Assembly (NCBI GenBank): GCA_024281825.1
Contig: JAMWZY010000003.1
Coordinates: 137,026-201,025 of the forward strand
Direction: 5' to 3'
From: Nitrosomonas sp.
GTDB lineage: Bacteria; Pseudomonadota; Gammaproteobacteria; Burkholderiales; Nitrosomonadaceae
Length of the DNA: 64,000 nt
Of the stretch, positions 19,010-28,203 are shown piece after piece. The notes beneath the pieces are model-generated. The model ran no database searches, was not told the origin of the DNA, and worked only from the letters and a program-made list of their open reading frames with translations. The translations under genes were made by a program, and so were the position numbers. The stretch's first letter is position 1. Each line of letters begins with the position of its first letter.

Positions 19010-20569
19010 ATGGATGACAAACTGAAGGACTTATTACTCGAAGCAAAAACCTTGATTGCGGCCGAAAAGCATCACGATGCAGATGATATTCTAACGCCTC
19101 TAAAGAAAGAGCATCCTGATTCCATTGATGTTGCACGCATGTGGTGCGCCCTGGCCATGCGTACTGATCGTATCCCAGAAGTTCTTATTGATGCAGAAAA
19201 AATATATGCACAAACACAAAATGATTTTCATAAAGCACAGTGGGCACACATACTCGGCACGGCCAATTTCTTATCGCTGAATTTACCGATTGCACAAGCA
19301 CGTTTCGTGGATTCCATCAACCATTTATTAGCCTATGCAAAATCAGGCAAAGTGCCTCGCCAACAAGAAAAAACTCAACTGATCGATAACCACGAAATAA
19401 ACGAAAACAATGTTTTTGTGTCTGGAAAAGCAGAAGCATTGTTATGGAAAACCTGCGCTGAACTTGCCAAGCAGAATGTTCCTGCATTTCCATTTGCCGG
19501 TACATTGTTGGGCTTGGTTCGCAATGGCCGTTTGCTGGATTTTGACAAGGACTTGGACATCGCCGTATGGATGGAATTCTGGCACACGTGTTGTAGTGCT
19601 TTAGAGCAATCAGGTTGGATCAAAGTGCCAATGCGTATCCAATATGCCAATTATCAGGATTACATACATCCTGAATTAGGTATAACCTTGGATGTTTGCG
19701 GCTTACAAAAACATCCATCAACAAACACGATTACCGGCGGGTTTTCTTTACCTAACCATCCACCAGAATACCAGCGAGTTTCAGTTTTTCCGCCTTTTGA
19801 TTTGATACAACATGCTACCGACTACGGTAACGCATGGTTTCCGCAACAACCGGAAAAAATCCTCTTAGCATTTTATGGCGACTGGCGCACGCCGAATCCA
19901 CATTGGGATACAGTTGTTTCAGCGCGCAATTTACAAAAATTTTCCTTACTGATACGTTGTTATGCCTATCATCGAATGGCGCAATATTGGCTTACTGGGA
20001 ATCTAGCAAAAACTTGGTGCTATGCACATCAAATTACGCTCAAAGACCCCGATGATGTGCTGGCATTACGCACACGGCAATGGATGGAACAAGCCATGAA
20101 TCGCTTAAATCGAGAAATTCCGACTTGGCCTCGGAATCGACCGCAAAAACGCGTCTATACCCGCATGGTAGCTGATTTATTTCATCCAGGGCACATTAAT
20201 TTCTTACAAGCAGCACGCGCATTGGGAACCCATTTAACGGTCTGCGTGGTTTCAGACCAACGTGTTCTGGAAAACAAAGGAAAATCACCTGTGATGAATC
20301 AAGCGGAACGAGCCGCAGTCGTCGCGGCCTGTCGGCATGTCGATGCTGTCATGACGGAAACGCCCACTAATGTCAGTTTAGAGTTTATGCAGCAGCATGG
20401 ATTTAATATCTATACCTTCGCTTGTGCTACTGAGCGAGAAAGGAATGATAAATATGAGCTTTGCAAGACATTACCCGCCGATATGATTCATGAGCTTGCT
20501 TATACACCTGACATCTCGACCACGGATATTATTCGCCGTATTGTGCCTAAAAATGAAACGAAACAATGA
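19010..20569 (+). CDS. TPR-LicD-cytidylyltransferase fusion protein
   Basis: About 519 residues from ATG 19010 (MDDKLKDLLLEAKTLI). Three parts are visible. Residues about 1-110 are helical and TPR-like. Residues about 130-300 hold a LicD-type core, FAGTLLGLVRNGRLLDFDKD followed by LDIAVW, close to the GTLLGxVRxxG and DxDxDI signature of phosphocholine and related phosphotransferases. Residues about 380-519 are a TagD/GCT-like cytidylyltransferase with the HPGH motif (DLFHPGHINFLQAARALG). Cytidylyltransferases of this type make CDP-alcohols from a phospho-alcohol and CTP; LicD enzymes move the phospho-alcohol from the CDP carrier to a sugar. The fusion therefore suggests one polypeptide doing both steps. 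The alcohol (choline, ethanolamine, glycerol or another) is unknown. The ribosome binding site is weak. Confidence 0.75.
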   Translation: MDDKLKDLLLEAKTLIAAEKHHDADDILTPLKKEHPDSIDVARMWCALAMRTDRIPEVLIDAEKIYAQTQNDFHKAQWAHILGTANFLSLNLPIAQARFVDSINHLLAYAKSGKVPRQQEKTQLIDNHEINENNVFVSGKAEALLWKTCAELAKQNVPAFPFAGTLLGLVRNGRLLDFDKDLDIAVWMEFWHTCCSALEQSGWIKVPMRIQYANYQDYIHPELGITLDVCGLQKHPSTNTITGGFSLPNHPPEYQRVSVFPPFDLIQHATDYGNAWFPQQPEKILLAFYGDWRTPNPHWDTVVSARNLQKFSLLIRCYAYHRMAQYWLTGNLAKTWCYAHQITLKDPDDVLALRTRQWMEQAMNRLNREIPTWPRNRPQKRVYTRMVADLFHPGHINFLQAARALGTHLTVCVVSDQRVLENKGKSPVMNQAERAAVVAACRHVDAVMTETPTNVSLEFMQQHGFNIYTFACATERERNDKYELCKTLPADMIHELAYTPDISTTDIIRRIVPKNETKQ

Positions 20570-21192
20570 CAATAAGTTACACACCTAGCTTGTACTTCCT
20601 ATCTACACTGCGTTTTCCCCTTCCACAATAATCACTTTTTTTAGTCGCCTCCAGGTTTAATGCCTCGTTGTTTTCGGCAGAACGCTTTCTTAAAAACACG
20701 TCTATTCATTGAACATCAGCAGAAAATCGAAGTAACTCCAATTTGCAAAAAACCACTTTTCTTACCTGCTAACACAAATTGACGGAATTAGTAATTGAAT
20801 GACAATAAGCGTCTATTTCAAACAACTCCAATTACACAATTACTAGATACGTCACTTTAGTTGGTTATCCTCTGGCAAATAATAAAGCACCTCGCCACAA
20901 ATAACGAAGCATCGATGAAATTCTTCAACCCATTGATTATTAATTAATTACATCACCAAGCGAGTAAGAATTAAATTCTCAAGAATTAAAAAAATTTCAT
21001 TCGCCCCAAGCTAAATCACCCACTTAGTTGGCACGATTCATGCTCCCTCAAAATATTCGTAGGAATTGATTAAGCAATTACGCCAAATGAACTATGCATC
21101 CTAGTCAATCTATGGACATCGATTGGTTAATCAACAAAAGAGCAATTATTTCAATTCAATTTACTTGTCATTTAAGCGGGTTTGGAGGAATT
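20570..21192. other. Long leader region before the beta-helix pseudogene
   Basis: About 620 bp, AT-rich, with no coding frame I can support; the frame running from 21094 into the beta-helix gene is an upstream extension with no ribosome binding site. It contains the sigma-54-type promoter described separately. The large spacing would leave room for enhancer sites for a sigma-54 activator, but I cannot identify one. Confidence 0.45.
21029..21043 (+). promoter_or_regulatory. Sigma-54 (RpoN)-type promoter
   Basis: TGGCAC-GATTC-ATGC matches the -24/-12 consensus TGGCAC-N5-TTGC at nine of ten fixed positions, with invariant GG and GC at the correct spacing. The GC pair lies about 150 bp upstream of the ATG at 21193 and in the right orientation. 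Confidence 0.6.
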
Positions 21193-22669
21193 ATGAAAAA
21201 ATACAGTTTATGGTTGCTAGTGGGATTGGTAAGCGGATCTATTATGACTGCAACGACAGCGGCGGAGATCAAGTCTATTGGGCCTCAACCCATAATCAGC
21301 ACGGACATCGCCAAAGGGACATTATTTGTGAAGCCGAATGGAACGGGAACCACCTGTTCACTGGCACTTCCTTGTGACATTTGGAATGCTGCGCTTAAGG
21401 CGAAAGCTGGGAATGTAGTATTTTTACGGGGCGGCACCTACAGTCTTTACAAAAACCTAAGATTCCCGAATATCGGCACGGCTACGGCACCCGTTGTCTA
21501 TGAAAGTTACCCAGGGGAGTTGGCAATATTTGACGGAAGTCAGCATGCAAAAGGTACCAATATCTACATAGGTGTTAGTGGTCGATTTGTACATGTACGT
21601 GGGATTGAGATCAAGAACATGCCTGTTCAAGGGATTGGATTAATGGGGGATCAGACAATCTATTGGACGGTATATTTACGCACCATAATGGTCTAAGCGG
21701 TATTCAGATCACGACACGTGAAGATGGTACTGGAGGCGCCAGGAATATCATTCGTAGCTGCACATCGACCTACAATTCTGGGGTAGGTATTTTTGATACT
21801 AAGTTTTCGAATGGAGGAAACTCTGATGGTATTGCTATTTCCACAGGAATAACAACCGTGTTGAGAATTGCTTAGTGCATCACAACTCTGACGATGGCAT
21901 TGACACTTGGAGGTCGGTCAATACCTATGTGGGATATAATATTGCACATACTAATGGCGACGGGGACGGAGATGGCAATGGCATTAAAGCAGGCGGCATT
22001 TACCCGGGCGCGAATGCGATCGTTGATCACAATATTGCTTATTCCAATAGAGCGAGAGGTTTTGCAAGTAATTCCGGTGACAACGTTAAATTCATCCATA
22101 ATACATCATGGAATAATAAGATGGCTGCTTTTTCCTTTGATTCCGATACTATTGCCAGTAAAAACATTGGGGTGGCAAAAGTTATGAAATTAGGTGCCGG
22201 TATTGAACAAGATAATTCATGGCAACGTGCTGGAAGTGTTGCTTTTATCAGTACAGACAGCAACTCAGTAGATTTTCTGAAACCTACCATTAATGAAGGG
22301 TTCGAAGATATCGGGGCTTTAGTCAATGCCGAAGTCTATCGCTCTGTTACTACTCCTGATCTTGTTGTTACGCAAATTACCTATGCTAACGGTGTCTTTA
22401 CAAGTGTAGTAAAAAACCAAGGTACTGTAGATGTTCCTTCAGGCATTACCATTGGCGTTGGATATTTTGTTGATGGCCAATGGAAAACATGGGGAGCAGT
22501 ATGGGGTCCTTTAGCTGCGGGTGAATCGGTTACTATAGGCACCAAAGGTGGTTCTTACGCGATTCCCAGCGGAACACACAGCATCTCAGCATACACCGAT
22601 GATACAAACAAGATTTCTGAGTCAGATGAAAATAATAACAAACTTTCAAAAACACTCACGCTACCCTGA
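21193..22669 (+). pseudogene. Right-handed beta-helix (pectate-lyase-like) protein with CARDB domain, two frameshifts
   Basis: The frame opens with a signal peptide (MKKYSLWLLVGLVSGSIMTA, GGAGG about 10 bases before the ATG). It continues as a beta-helix protein: FVKPNGTGTTCSLALPCDIW, GNVVFLRGGTYSLY, VVYESYPGELAIFDGS. Near 21660 it shifts frame (expected ILDGIFTHHNGLSGIQ), and again near 21845 (expected NNNRVENCLVHHNSDDGIDT). After that it is open to 22669. The last third holds a CARDB-like adhesion domain (PDLVVTQITYANGVFTSVV, then DENNNKLSKTLTLP). Both shifts are equivalent to a one-base loss. Intact relatives are secreted polysaccharide lyases or epimerase-like proteins. It is either a recent pseudogene or carries two sequencing errors. 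A sigma-54-type promoter precedes it. Confidence 0.8.
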
Positions 22670-22740
22670 CGTTTAGTAAACGTATCCAAGTAAAGTAACA
22701 TCAAAAAAGAAACTGGGAAGTATCTTATGCACGGCAACTA

Positions 22741-24348
22741 CTACAACGTGTGGGAATACTTCCCTTTCTCAATATAACTATTGGAATCATTCGTCGGCTG
22801 AGTACGAAATGGGTTATTATTTTTCCCTAGCATAGTGACTTCAAATGCCAAAGCCTGTGGACCTAAGCTACGTCGATCCACTACTCGCGATTCCCCAAAG
22901 GGGCTTCCATTACTATAAACTCTAAGATCAGAATCCCTATTACGCGCACGAAGACGACGCAATAGAATACCTTGTTTTTCTTCTAAACTAAGTTGTAACA
23001 ACGAAATTCTCTGATTAAGTTTATCTTCTGAAAGATAATCATCTTTAGTAAGCCAGATATTGAGAGTAATGGCAAAATGCTTGCCGAAATCACGACGTAC
23101 TGACAACTGCTCAAACACTCTTATAGAAAAATTAGAATTGGAGCCCAATTCTTCGTTCACTATCCTTGCCATCTTCTCGGTTTCATTCGCAGTAAAAAAA
23201 CCAAAGAAAACTCCATCGCTTGCCGCCGGTGCGCGTCCTAGTCGTGTTCTAAGTAAAATGCGCAGAAAACGCACCATAGATATAAATCGCCAGGGATGCA
23301 ATGTTAAATAGAGATAGCTCAAAAACATTAAAATAAAACCAAATAGCATCCAATTCTCATCAACACTAAAATACAATCCCAATAAGCCTATTACTCCAAA
23401 GAAGACATGTAAAATTACAATGAGAGCAATAATTTCCGTAACGAAAAAACCTGACTTTAAGAATAAGTGATGCAGGTGCAAATGGTCTGGCATAAAAGGC
23501 GATTTTCCCAGAAACATCCTGCGTAACATAACGCTAACAGTGTCCAAAAGAGGGATAGCAAAAAGCCATATCGCGGTGATTGGCGTCATTGCCGGTGTTG
23601 GTCCCTGTGAAAGATCAATAAGCAACCAACATAATACTAACCCGACAAGCATACTACCATTATCACCCAGGAAAACACGCGCACTACGTTTTGAAGCATA
23701 ACGCAGGTTGTAATACAAAAATCCTGACAAACCGCCCGAGAGTGCACAAATCAGTAAAAGATTATCCTGATCACCGGCTTGAAATGCCACAACTCCCATT
23801 AATGCTAAGCTTGCCAGAGAAACAGATCCCGATAGTCCATCCATACCATCGATCATATTGATCGCATTGATGCCACCGATTAATGCAATTACAGTAAAAG
23901 CCGCTGCAATCCAGTGGGGTAATTGAAGAAATTCACCTGAAAACAAATGACCAAGTGAATGAACAACCATATCTCCATTCATAACCATAACGAGTGCAAC
24001 GCCACCTTGTACGAGAAAGCGAAATTTATAAGAAAGCCTAATCGTGTCGTCTATAAATCCAGTGACAAATAAAATAGTCGCGCAAATCCCCAACACTATC
24101 CATTTAGATGAAGTTTCCGTTCCTACCGGATCAAATACCAACAATGTAAATAACAAAACCGTCAACAATCCTATACCACCCACAAATGGGGTATTTGCTT
24201 CATGAAGCTTATGTCCATCCCCGGGGCGGTCTACTATTCTAAAAATACCTACAAGATGAGTGGCAACACGAATAGCGATTGCAGATGTGATTGAACAAAA
24301 TAGAAATAGTAAAAATAAATTCAGAACACCAATACTATCCATATTCAT
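22741..24348 (-). CDS. WecA/MraY-family undecaprenyl-phosphate sugar-1-phosphate transferase with C-terminal extension
   Basis: Starts glycan assembly by moving a sugar-1-phosphate, probably HexNAc-1-P, from a UDP-sugar to undecaprenyl phosphate. The first 360 or so residues form an 11-helix membrane domain with the family motifs FIDDTIRLSYKFRF, GGINAINMIDGMDGLSGS, ARVFLGDNGSMLVG and MPDHLHLHHLFLKSG. The remaining 165 or so residues are soluble, basic and predicted cytoplasmic, which typical WecA proteins lack. Starts at 24348 and 24342 are both possible. It stands alone, downstream on the strand of the CMP-sugar-acid-like operon but separated from it by about 630 bp, and convergent to the beta-helix gene. 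Confidence 0.88.
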   Translation of the reverse strand: MNMDSIGVLNLFLLFLFCSITSAIAIRVATHLVGIFRIVDRPGDGHKLHEANTPFVGGIGLLTVLLFTLLVFDPVGTETSSKWIVLGICATILFVTGFIDDTIRLSYKFRFLVQGGVALVMVMNGDMVVHSLGHLFSGEFLQLPHWIAAAFTVIALIGGINAINMIDGMDGLSGSVSLASLALMGVVAFQAGDQDNLLLICALSGGLSGFLYYNLRYASKRSARVFLGDNGSMLVGLVLCWLLIDLSQGPTPAMTPITAIWLFAIPLLDTVSVMLRRMFLGKSPFMPDHLHLHHLFLKSGFFVTEIIALIVILHVFFGVIGLLGLYFSVDENWMLFGFILMFLSYLYLTLHPWRFISMVRFLRILLRTRLGRAPAASDGVFFGFFTANETEKMARIVNEELGSNSNFSIRVFEQLSVRRDFGKHFAITLNIWLTKDDYLSEDKLNQRISLLQLSLEEKQGILLRRLRARNRDSDLRVYSNGSPFGESRVVDRRSLGPQALAFEVTMLGKNNNPFRTQPTNDSNSYIEKGKYSHTL

Positions 24349-24977
24349 TTCAGGGCTTCCCTTTTTATTAAGGTAAAAATTATTATGATTTTTTCTTATT
24401 TAAGGAAATCTTTTCATCATTCACTGATATGTCTCTCTTACCAAAAATCTAAGAAATTGACTAATACGAGTTAGTATGGCATCACTCAAAAAAATACGAT
24501 ACAAATCAGAAGCTGAATAGCATATCTGCATCTCATTAATTTTTTGTGACTTCTCTACTTCTGATAAATTAAATTTAAAGATACTCATTTCATTCAATAC
24601 TTAGTAACTACTTTTGAGAAAGCTTCGGATCCGCTTCTGAATCGAATAGAAAAATATTAAGTTTTCTTCAATAGCTGCTCCGATATAACTCTTATCGCAT
24701 GAACAGCAACCCATTAAAATCCTTAAATATTTCAATTAATGATATATGCTTTATTGAAATGCGCAATAGTAAGTTTGCTCTAATAAAACAGGAATCATTC
24801 ACCGTAAAATATAGGTTCAAATTATAATCGATAGCATGGAAAATTAAATACCAATCTAACTAGTGAGCTCTATTAGAAAAGCAAGACAAATCAGAATCCT
24901 ATCAGAATTCTTGCACAGATTATCCGCTAAAGATCTCAAGAAATATAGATACAACCCTATGTTTCCATAATAAAAAA
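24349..24977. other. AT-rich intergenic region
   Basis: About 630 bp between the 6-phosphogluconolactonase gene and the WecA-like gene, both on the minus strand. I see no gene, RNA or clear hairpin. It must contain the promoter of the WecA-like gene. Confidence 0.45.
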
Positions 24978-25667
24978 TTAATCTTTTGTTGTAAAAATGT
25001 CTATTTTTGAGTGCGCACATTGCAATAACCGCGCAATCGGCAATTTTAAATCAATGCTTTCACTTAACTGATTTAATAATTGTTGTTTAGCTTTGCCTAC
25101 AACAACCAATGCAATATGGTCGCTTTGTCCTAGTATGGGTAGCGAAAGACTCACTCGAAGTGATGGAGCAATAGGAGGAGCAACGGCTACACAATACTGG
25201 GTTGCGAGTAAATCGAAATGCATGCCAGGAAATAGAGAAGCAATATGTCCATCCTCACCCACTCCTAAAACTGTGAGACTAGATGGTTGTGGTAGCTTGC
25301 CCAGGCGTTGATTAATTTCTTTTATAGCAGCAAAAGGATTATCGTGGTCTGTCTTAAGGCCTATGAAAAATGTGTTTTGGGGCAAATAGTCAAGCAAATG
25401 CTTTTTCACCAAATTTTCATTAGATTGCTCATCGGTTACATCGACCCAACGCTCATCGCTGAGTGTGATGACAATTCGCTCCCAAGGTAAAGAGCATTTT
25501 GCCAAAACAGGCAGATATTCACGTGGTGTATTCCCACCAGGCACAACGAGAGAAGCAAATGATTTTTTCTGGAGTGTTTTTCCTAAAACATCACTGGCAT
25601 ATTCGGCAAAAGCCCAGCTAAGCTGGGTCATGCTAGAAAAATCGTGCCGTTGCAATGAAAAACTCAT
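24978..25667 (-). CDS. pgl: 6-phosphogluconolactonase family protein
   Basis: A 229-residue member of the glucosamine/galactosamine-6-phosphate isomerase superfamily, 6-phosphogluconolactonase (DevB/Pgl) branch: LVVPGGNTPREYLPVLA, ITLSDERWVDVTDEQSNE and LTVLGVGEDGHIASLFPG are diagnostic. The normal reaction is hydrolysis of 6-phosphogluconolactone in the pentose phosphate and Entner-Doudoroff pathways. Unusually there is no zwf or gnd beside it. It is the last gene of a tight operon for what looks like a sugar acid, starting 9 bp after the HAD gene, so a lactonase role in that pathway is worth considering. Confidence 0.88.
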   Translation of the reverse strand: MSFSLQRHDFSSMTQLSWAFAEYASDVLGKTLQKKSFASLVVPGGNTPREYLPVLAKCSLPWERIVITLSDERWVDVTDEQSNENLVKKHLLDYLPQNTFFIGLKTDHDNPFAAIKEINQRLGKLPQPSSLTVLGVGEDGHIASLFPGMHFDLLATQYCVAVAPPIAPSLRVSLSLPILGQSDHIALVVVGKAKQQLLNQLSESIDLKLPIARLLQCAHSKIDIFTTKD

Positions 25668-25676
25668 CTTTATTTT

Positions 25677-26324
25677 TTAGATAACCAACTCGCGTAAATC
25701 TGGAACAGTTTCAATATGTGCTGGAAAGGGATTGGAATCACCAGGAAAAACGCGTCCGAGAAAAGCGGTGCCATTCGCCACCGCACCTTCATAATCCGCC
25801 ATGGCATCGCCGATCACAAGGACATCTCTCGGTCGAATTGTATATTTACTTAAAATTTCTGAGATGATGGTTTTCTTTGAAGCCGGTGAACCGCGCACTT
25901 CCTTAAAGTAAGCATTCAAGCCACGACGCTCTACGATAGTCTTCAATTCAATTTCTGGTGTACCAGAAGCAACAAATAACGGAATTCTTTTGGCTTGCTG
26001 CTGTATTAACTCGGTTGCTCCCGGAACCGCTTTAGCAGCGATAACTGCCTCAACAACCAATTCTGAAAAACGAATATCCAATTGTTTTTCTTCTGCTTCT
26101 GTGAGAGGCGGTTTGTTAAGATAGTATTCTTGAAAATAACGGAATTTATGATAGCGCGATATGCCACCATTTTGCGTGTGAAATTCTACTACTTTAGCAA
26201 CGATATCTTCACCATAGGGTCGATACAGATTTGCAAAAGCCTGTGTTTTGATCTTACCCGATTCCGCCACCACACCATCAAAATCAAAAATGATTGCCTG
26301 CCAATTAAAATGCTTCATGCTCAT
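25677..26324 (-). CDS. HAD-superfamily phosphatase
   Basis: A 215-residue HAD hydrolase with motif I IIFDFDGVVAESGKIK (nucleophile and acid/base Asp), a helical cap (residues about 15-80), motif II LFVASGTPEIE, motif III lysine near SPASKKTII, and motif IV VLVIGDAMADYEGA. All catalytic residues are present. In the operon it follows the epimerase by 2 bp and precedes the lactonase. A phosphatase acting on a sugar-acid phosphate, in the way KdsC follows KdsA, is the natural inference; it is not a KdsC homologue by its cap type. Confidence 0.85.
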   Translation of the reverse strand: MSMKHFNWQAIIFDFDGVVAESGKIKTQAFANLYRPYGEDIVAKVVEFHTQNGGISRYHKFRYFQEYYLNKPPLTEAEEKQLDIRFSELVVEAVIAAKAVPGATELIQQQAKRIPLFVASGTPEIELKTIVERRGLNAYFKEVRGSPASKKTIISEILSKYTIRPRDVLVIGDAMADYEGAVANGTAFLGRVFPGDSNPFPAHIETVPDLRELVI

Positions 26325-26326
26325 GG

Positions 26327-27271
26327 CTAAGCCCTATTATCTGATGAGCTTGGCAACGAATCCTCAGCTTCATCACCATGATGTAAGTCCTGGTGAATTT
26401 CCCTTAAACAATCCAATAAACCTTGACCAAGATCGACATGTTCGTTTAATACCAATTTGCGGCCAATGCGGGGATGAAAAGCATATGGCGTGATCTCGTA
26501 ATGATGCACCGCATTGGCTTCGTCAAAATGTAACTCTACTGACCACGGTAGGATTTCTGAAATCATTGTCATGACGTCTTTGATACGCATCTTCTCTTGT
26601 CCGGTTAATATCAAATGCCGGTTAGCGAATTCCGGCGCCAAGACTTGCACGCTCATGCGAGCAGCATCTTCCACATGAATATATTCACGCATCGCTTCAC
26701 CGCTGCCTTTATAAGTAATTGAATGATTCTTAACCGCTTCAAATAACATTCGGTAAATACCGTTACGTTTGTCAGCACGACGCCCATACAAAGAACCATA
26801 GCGCAATATGTTGTAGTCCAAACCATAGCGCTCGTGATAAGTTTCTGTAAAACGTTCGGCAGCTTGCTTACTGGCTCGGTAAAACGAGCCGGACTCAGAA
26901 TATACATATACGCTGCTGGCAAATACGAATCGGCGTGCACCAGCGATACGGGCAGCTTCCAGTACATGCATATTGCCCAAAACATTAATGGTTACAGTGG
27001 GAATCGGTTTGTTATGTGCTTCGTCGATATCTGCAATGGCGGCAAAATTATAGACGATAGAACAATCCCTTGCGGCCTCGATCACCTGATCGAGGTTCAT
27101 AATATCGCCAACAATCATTTCTTGACCAGGTTTTAGATGGGACGATACGCTGCGGTCAAAAAGCCGCACTTGATAGCCTGCGGAAGACAAAGCATCAGCT
27201 ACATGGCTCCCCAGAAAACCACTGGCACCGAATACGATGACCCGCTCATTGGCTATCGGGTTATTGCTCAT
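26327..27271 (-). CDS. NAD(P)-dependent sugar epimerase/dehydratase
   Basis: A 314-residue extended SDR protein. The N-terminal dinucleotide site is VIVFGASGFLGSHVADALSS. The catalytic region reads FASSVYVYSESGSFYRASKQ, giving the Tyr-x3-Lys as YRASK, and the second conserved stretch is LRYGSLYGRRADKRNG. Substrate cannot be assigned: many relatives act on nucleotide sugars. Its start overlaps the hydroxyacid dehydrogenase gene by 4 bp, implying coupled translation. The C-terminus is a short acidic tail. Confidence 0.88.
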   Translation of the reverse strand: MSNNPIANERVIVFGASGFLGSHVADALSSAGYQVRLFDRSVSSHLKPGQEMIVGDIMNLDQVIEAARDCSIVYNFAAIADIDEAHNKPIPTVTINVLGNMHVLEAARIAGARRFVFASSVYVYSESGSFYRASKQAAERFTETYHERYGLDYNILRYGSLYGRRADKRNGIYRMLFEAVKNHSITYKGSGEAMREYIHVEDAARMSVQVLAPEFANRHLILTGQEKMRIKDVMTMISEILPWSVELHFDEANAVHHYEITPYAFHPRIGRKLVLNEHVDLGQGLLDCLREIHQDLHHGDEAEDSLPSSSDNRA

Positions 27272-28203
27272 TGAACAGCGCCCACTCTCATGAGTCCTTG
27301 CAAGAGATTCTCTGCGGCTTCAATTTCCATGCGCTGGCGCGACTCTCGGGCAAGCGAGCCAACATGCGAAGTCAAGGTAATACTACTACAGGCACTCAGC
27401 TCACCTTGATAGGGCTCTTGTTCAAATGTATCCAGCGCAGCCGCGCTGACTCTGCCACTACTGAGCGCCTCGGCCAATGCGCATTCATCTATGAGCCCGC
27501 CCCGTGCCGCATTGATAATCATTGCTTCAGGTTTCAATGATGCGAATGCTTTTTTGTCTAGCAGATGATGTGTTTGCGGTGTATAGGGTAGATGCAAGGT
27601 AATGATGTCTGCAGAACCCAATAATTTTTCTAATGGCACCAGTGTAACACCCTGAGGTACTTGTGTGGCAAATGGATCATGTGCAATCACCTTGGCCTCA
27701 AAAGCTTGGCACAGTTTAGCAACACGGCGACCAATGTGGCCAATACCGATAATACCCACCGTTTGGGCTGCTAGCAATCGGCCTTGCAACCGCGGCCATT
27801 CGCCTTTACGCACTGCTTGATCAATCTGGTTAATTTGTCGTAGTAGCGACAATATTAGTCCCATGGTAAGTTCCGCAACTGCTTGAGCGGGTGCTTCTGG
27901 TGTGTTCAATACAGCAACCCCGCGATCTTGAGCGGCATTCAGATCAACACTATCTAGCCCAGCGCCACAACGGGAAACAACTTTGAGCGTCGGTATTGCT
28001 TGAAAAACACGCTCAGTCAATGGTTCGATACCAGCAATTAAGCCAACCACCTCACCGTGCAATAGCTCAATGATTTCATCCTCTGTCAATTTGCGTCGAT
28101 GCGGATTGGTGACAATACGAAAACCTTTTTGTATCAATTGCTGCAGTGGTAAATTATGATCGATATCAAACGAAGAAGTAGAAATAACCAGTGTTTTCAT
28201 CAT
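27268..28203 (-). CDS. D-isomer-specific 2-hydroxyacid dehydrogenase
   Basis: A 311-residue NAD-dependent dehydrogenase related to phosphoglycerate dehydrogenase (SerA) but without an ACT regulatory domain. Visible: VVSRCGAGLDSVDLNAAQ, the nucleotide site TVGIIGIGHIGRRVAKLCQA, HLPYTPQTHHLLD, IINAARGGLIDECALAEAL with the catalytic Arg, and the catalytic His in TSHVGSLARESR. It overlaps both neighbours by 4 bp. It would interconvert a 2-keto acid and a D-2-hydroxy acid. In this operon its substrate may be the product of the upstream aldolase. Confidence 0.9.
   Translation of the reverse strand: MMKTLVISTSSFDIDHNLPLQQLIQKGFRIVTNPHRRKLTEDEIIELLHGEVVGLIAGIEPLTERVFQAIPTLKVVSRCGAGLDSVDLNAAQDRGVAVLNTPEAPAQAVAELTMGLILSLLRQINQIDQAVRKGEWPRLQGRLLAAQTVGIIGIGHIGRRVAKLCQAFEAKVIAHDPFATQVPQGVTLVPLEKLLGSADIITLHLPYTPQTHHLLDKKAFASLKPEAMIINAARGGLIDECALAEALSSGRVSAAALDTFEQEPYQGELSACSSITLTSHVGSLARESRQRMEIEAAENLLQGLMRVGAVQ

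Noticed and set aside
20850..20880. A second -24/-12-like match (TGGTTA-TCCTC-TGGC) before the beta-helix gene
   Set aside because: Only the GG and GC pairs fit; the better match at 21029-21043 is closer to the gene.
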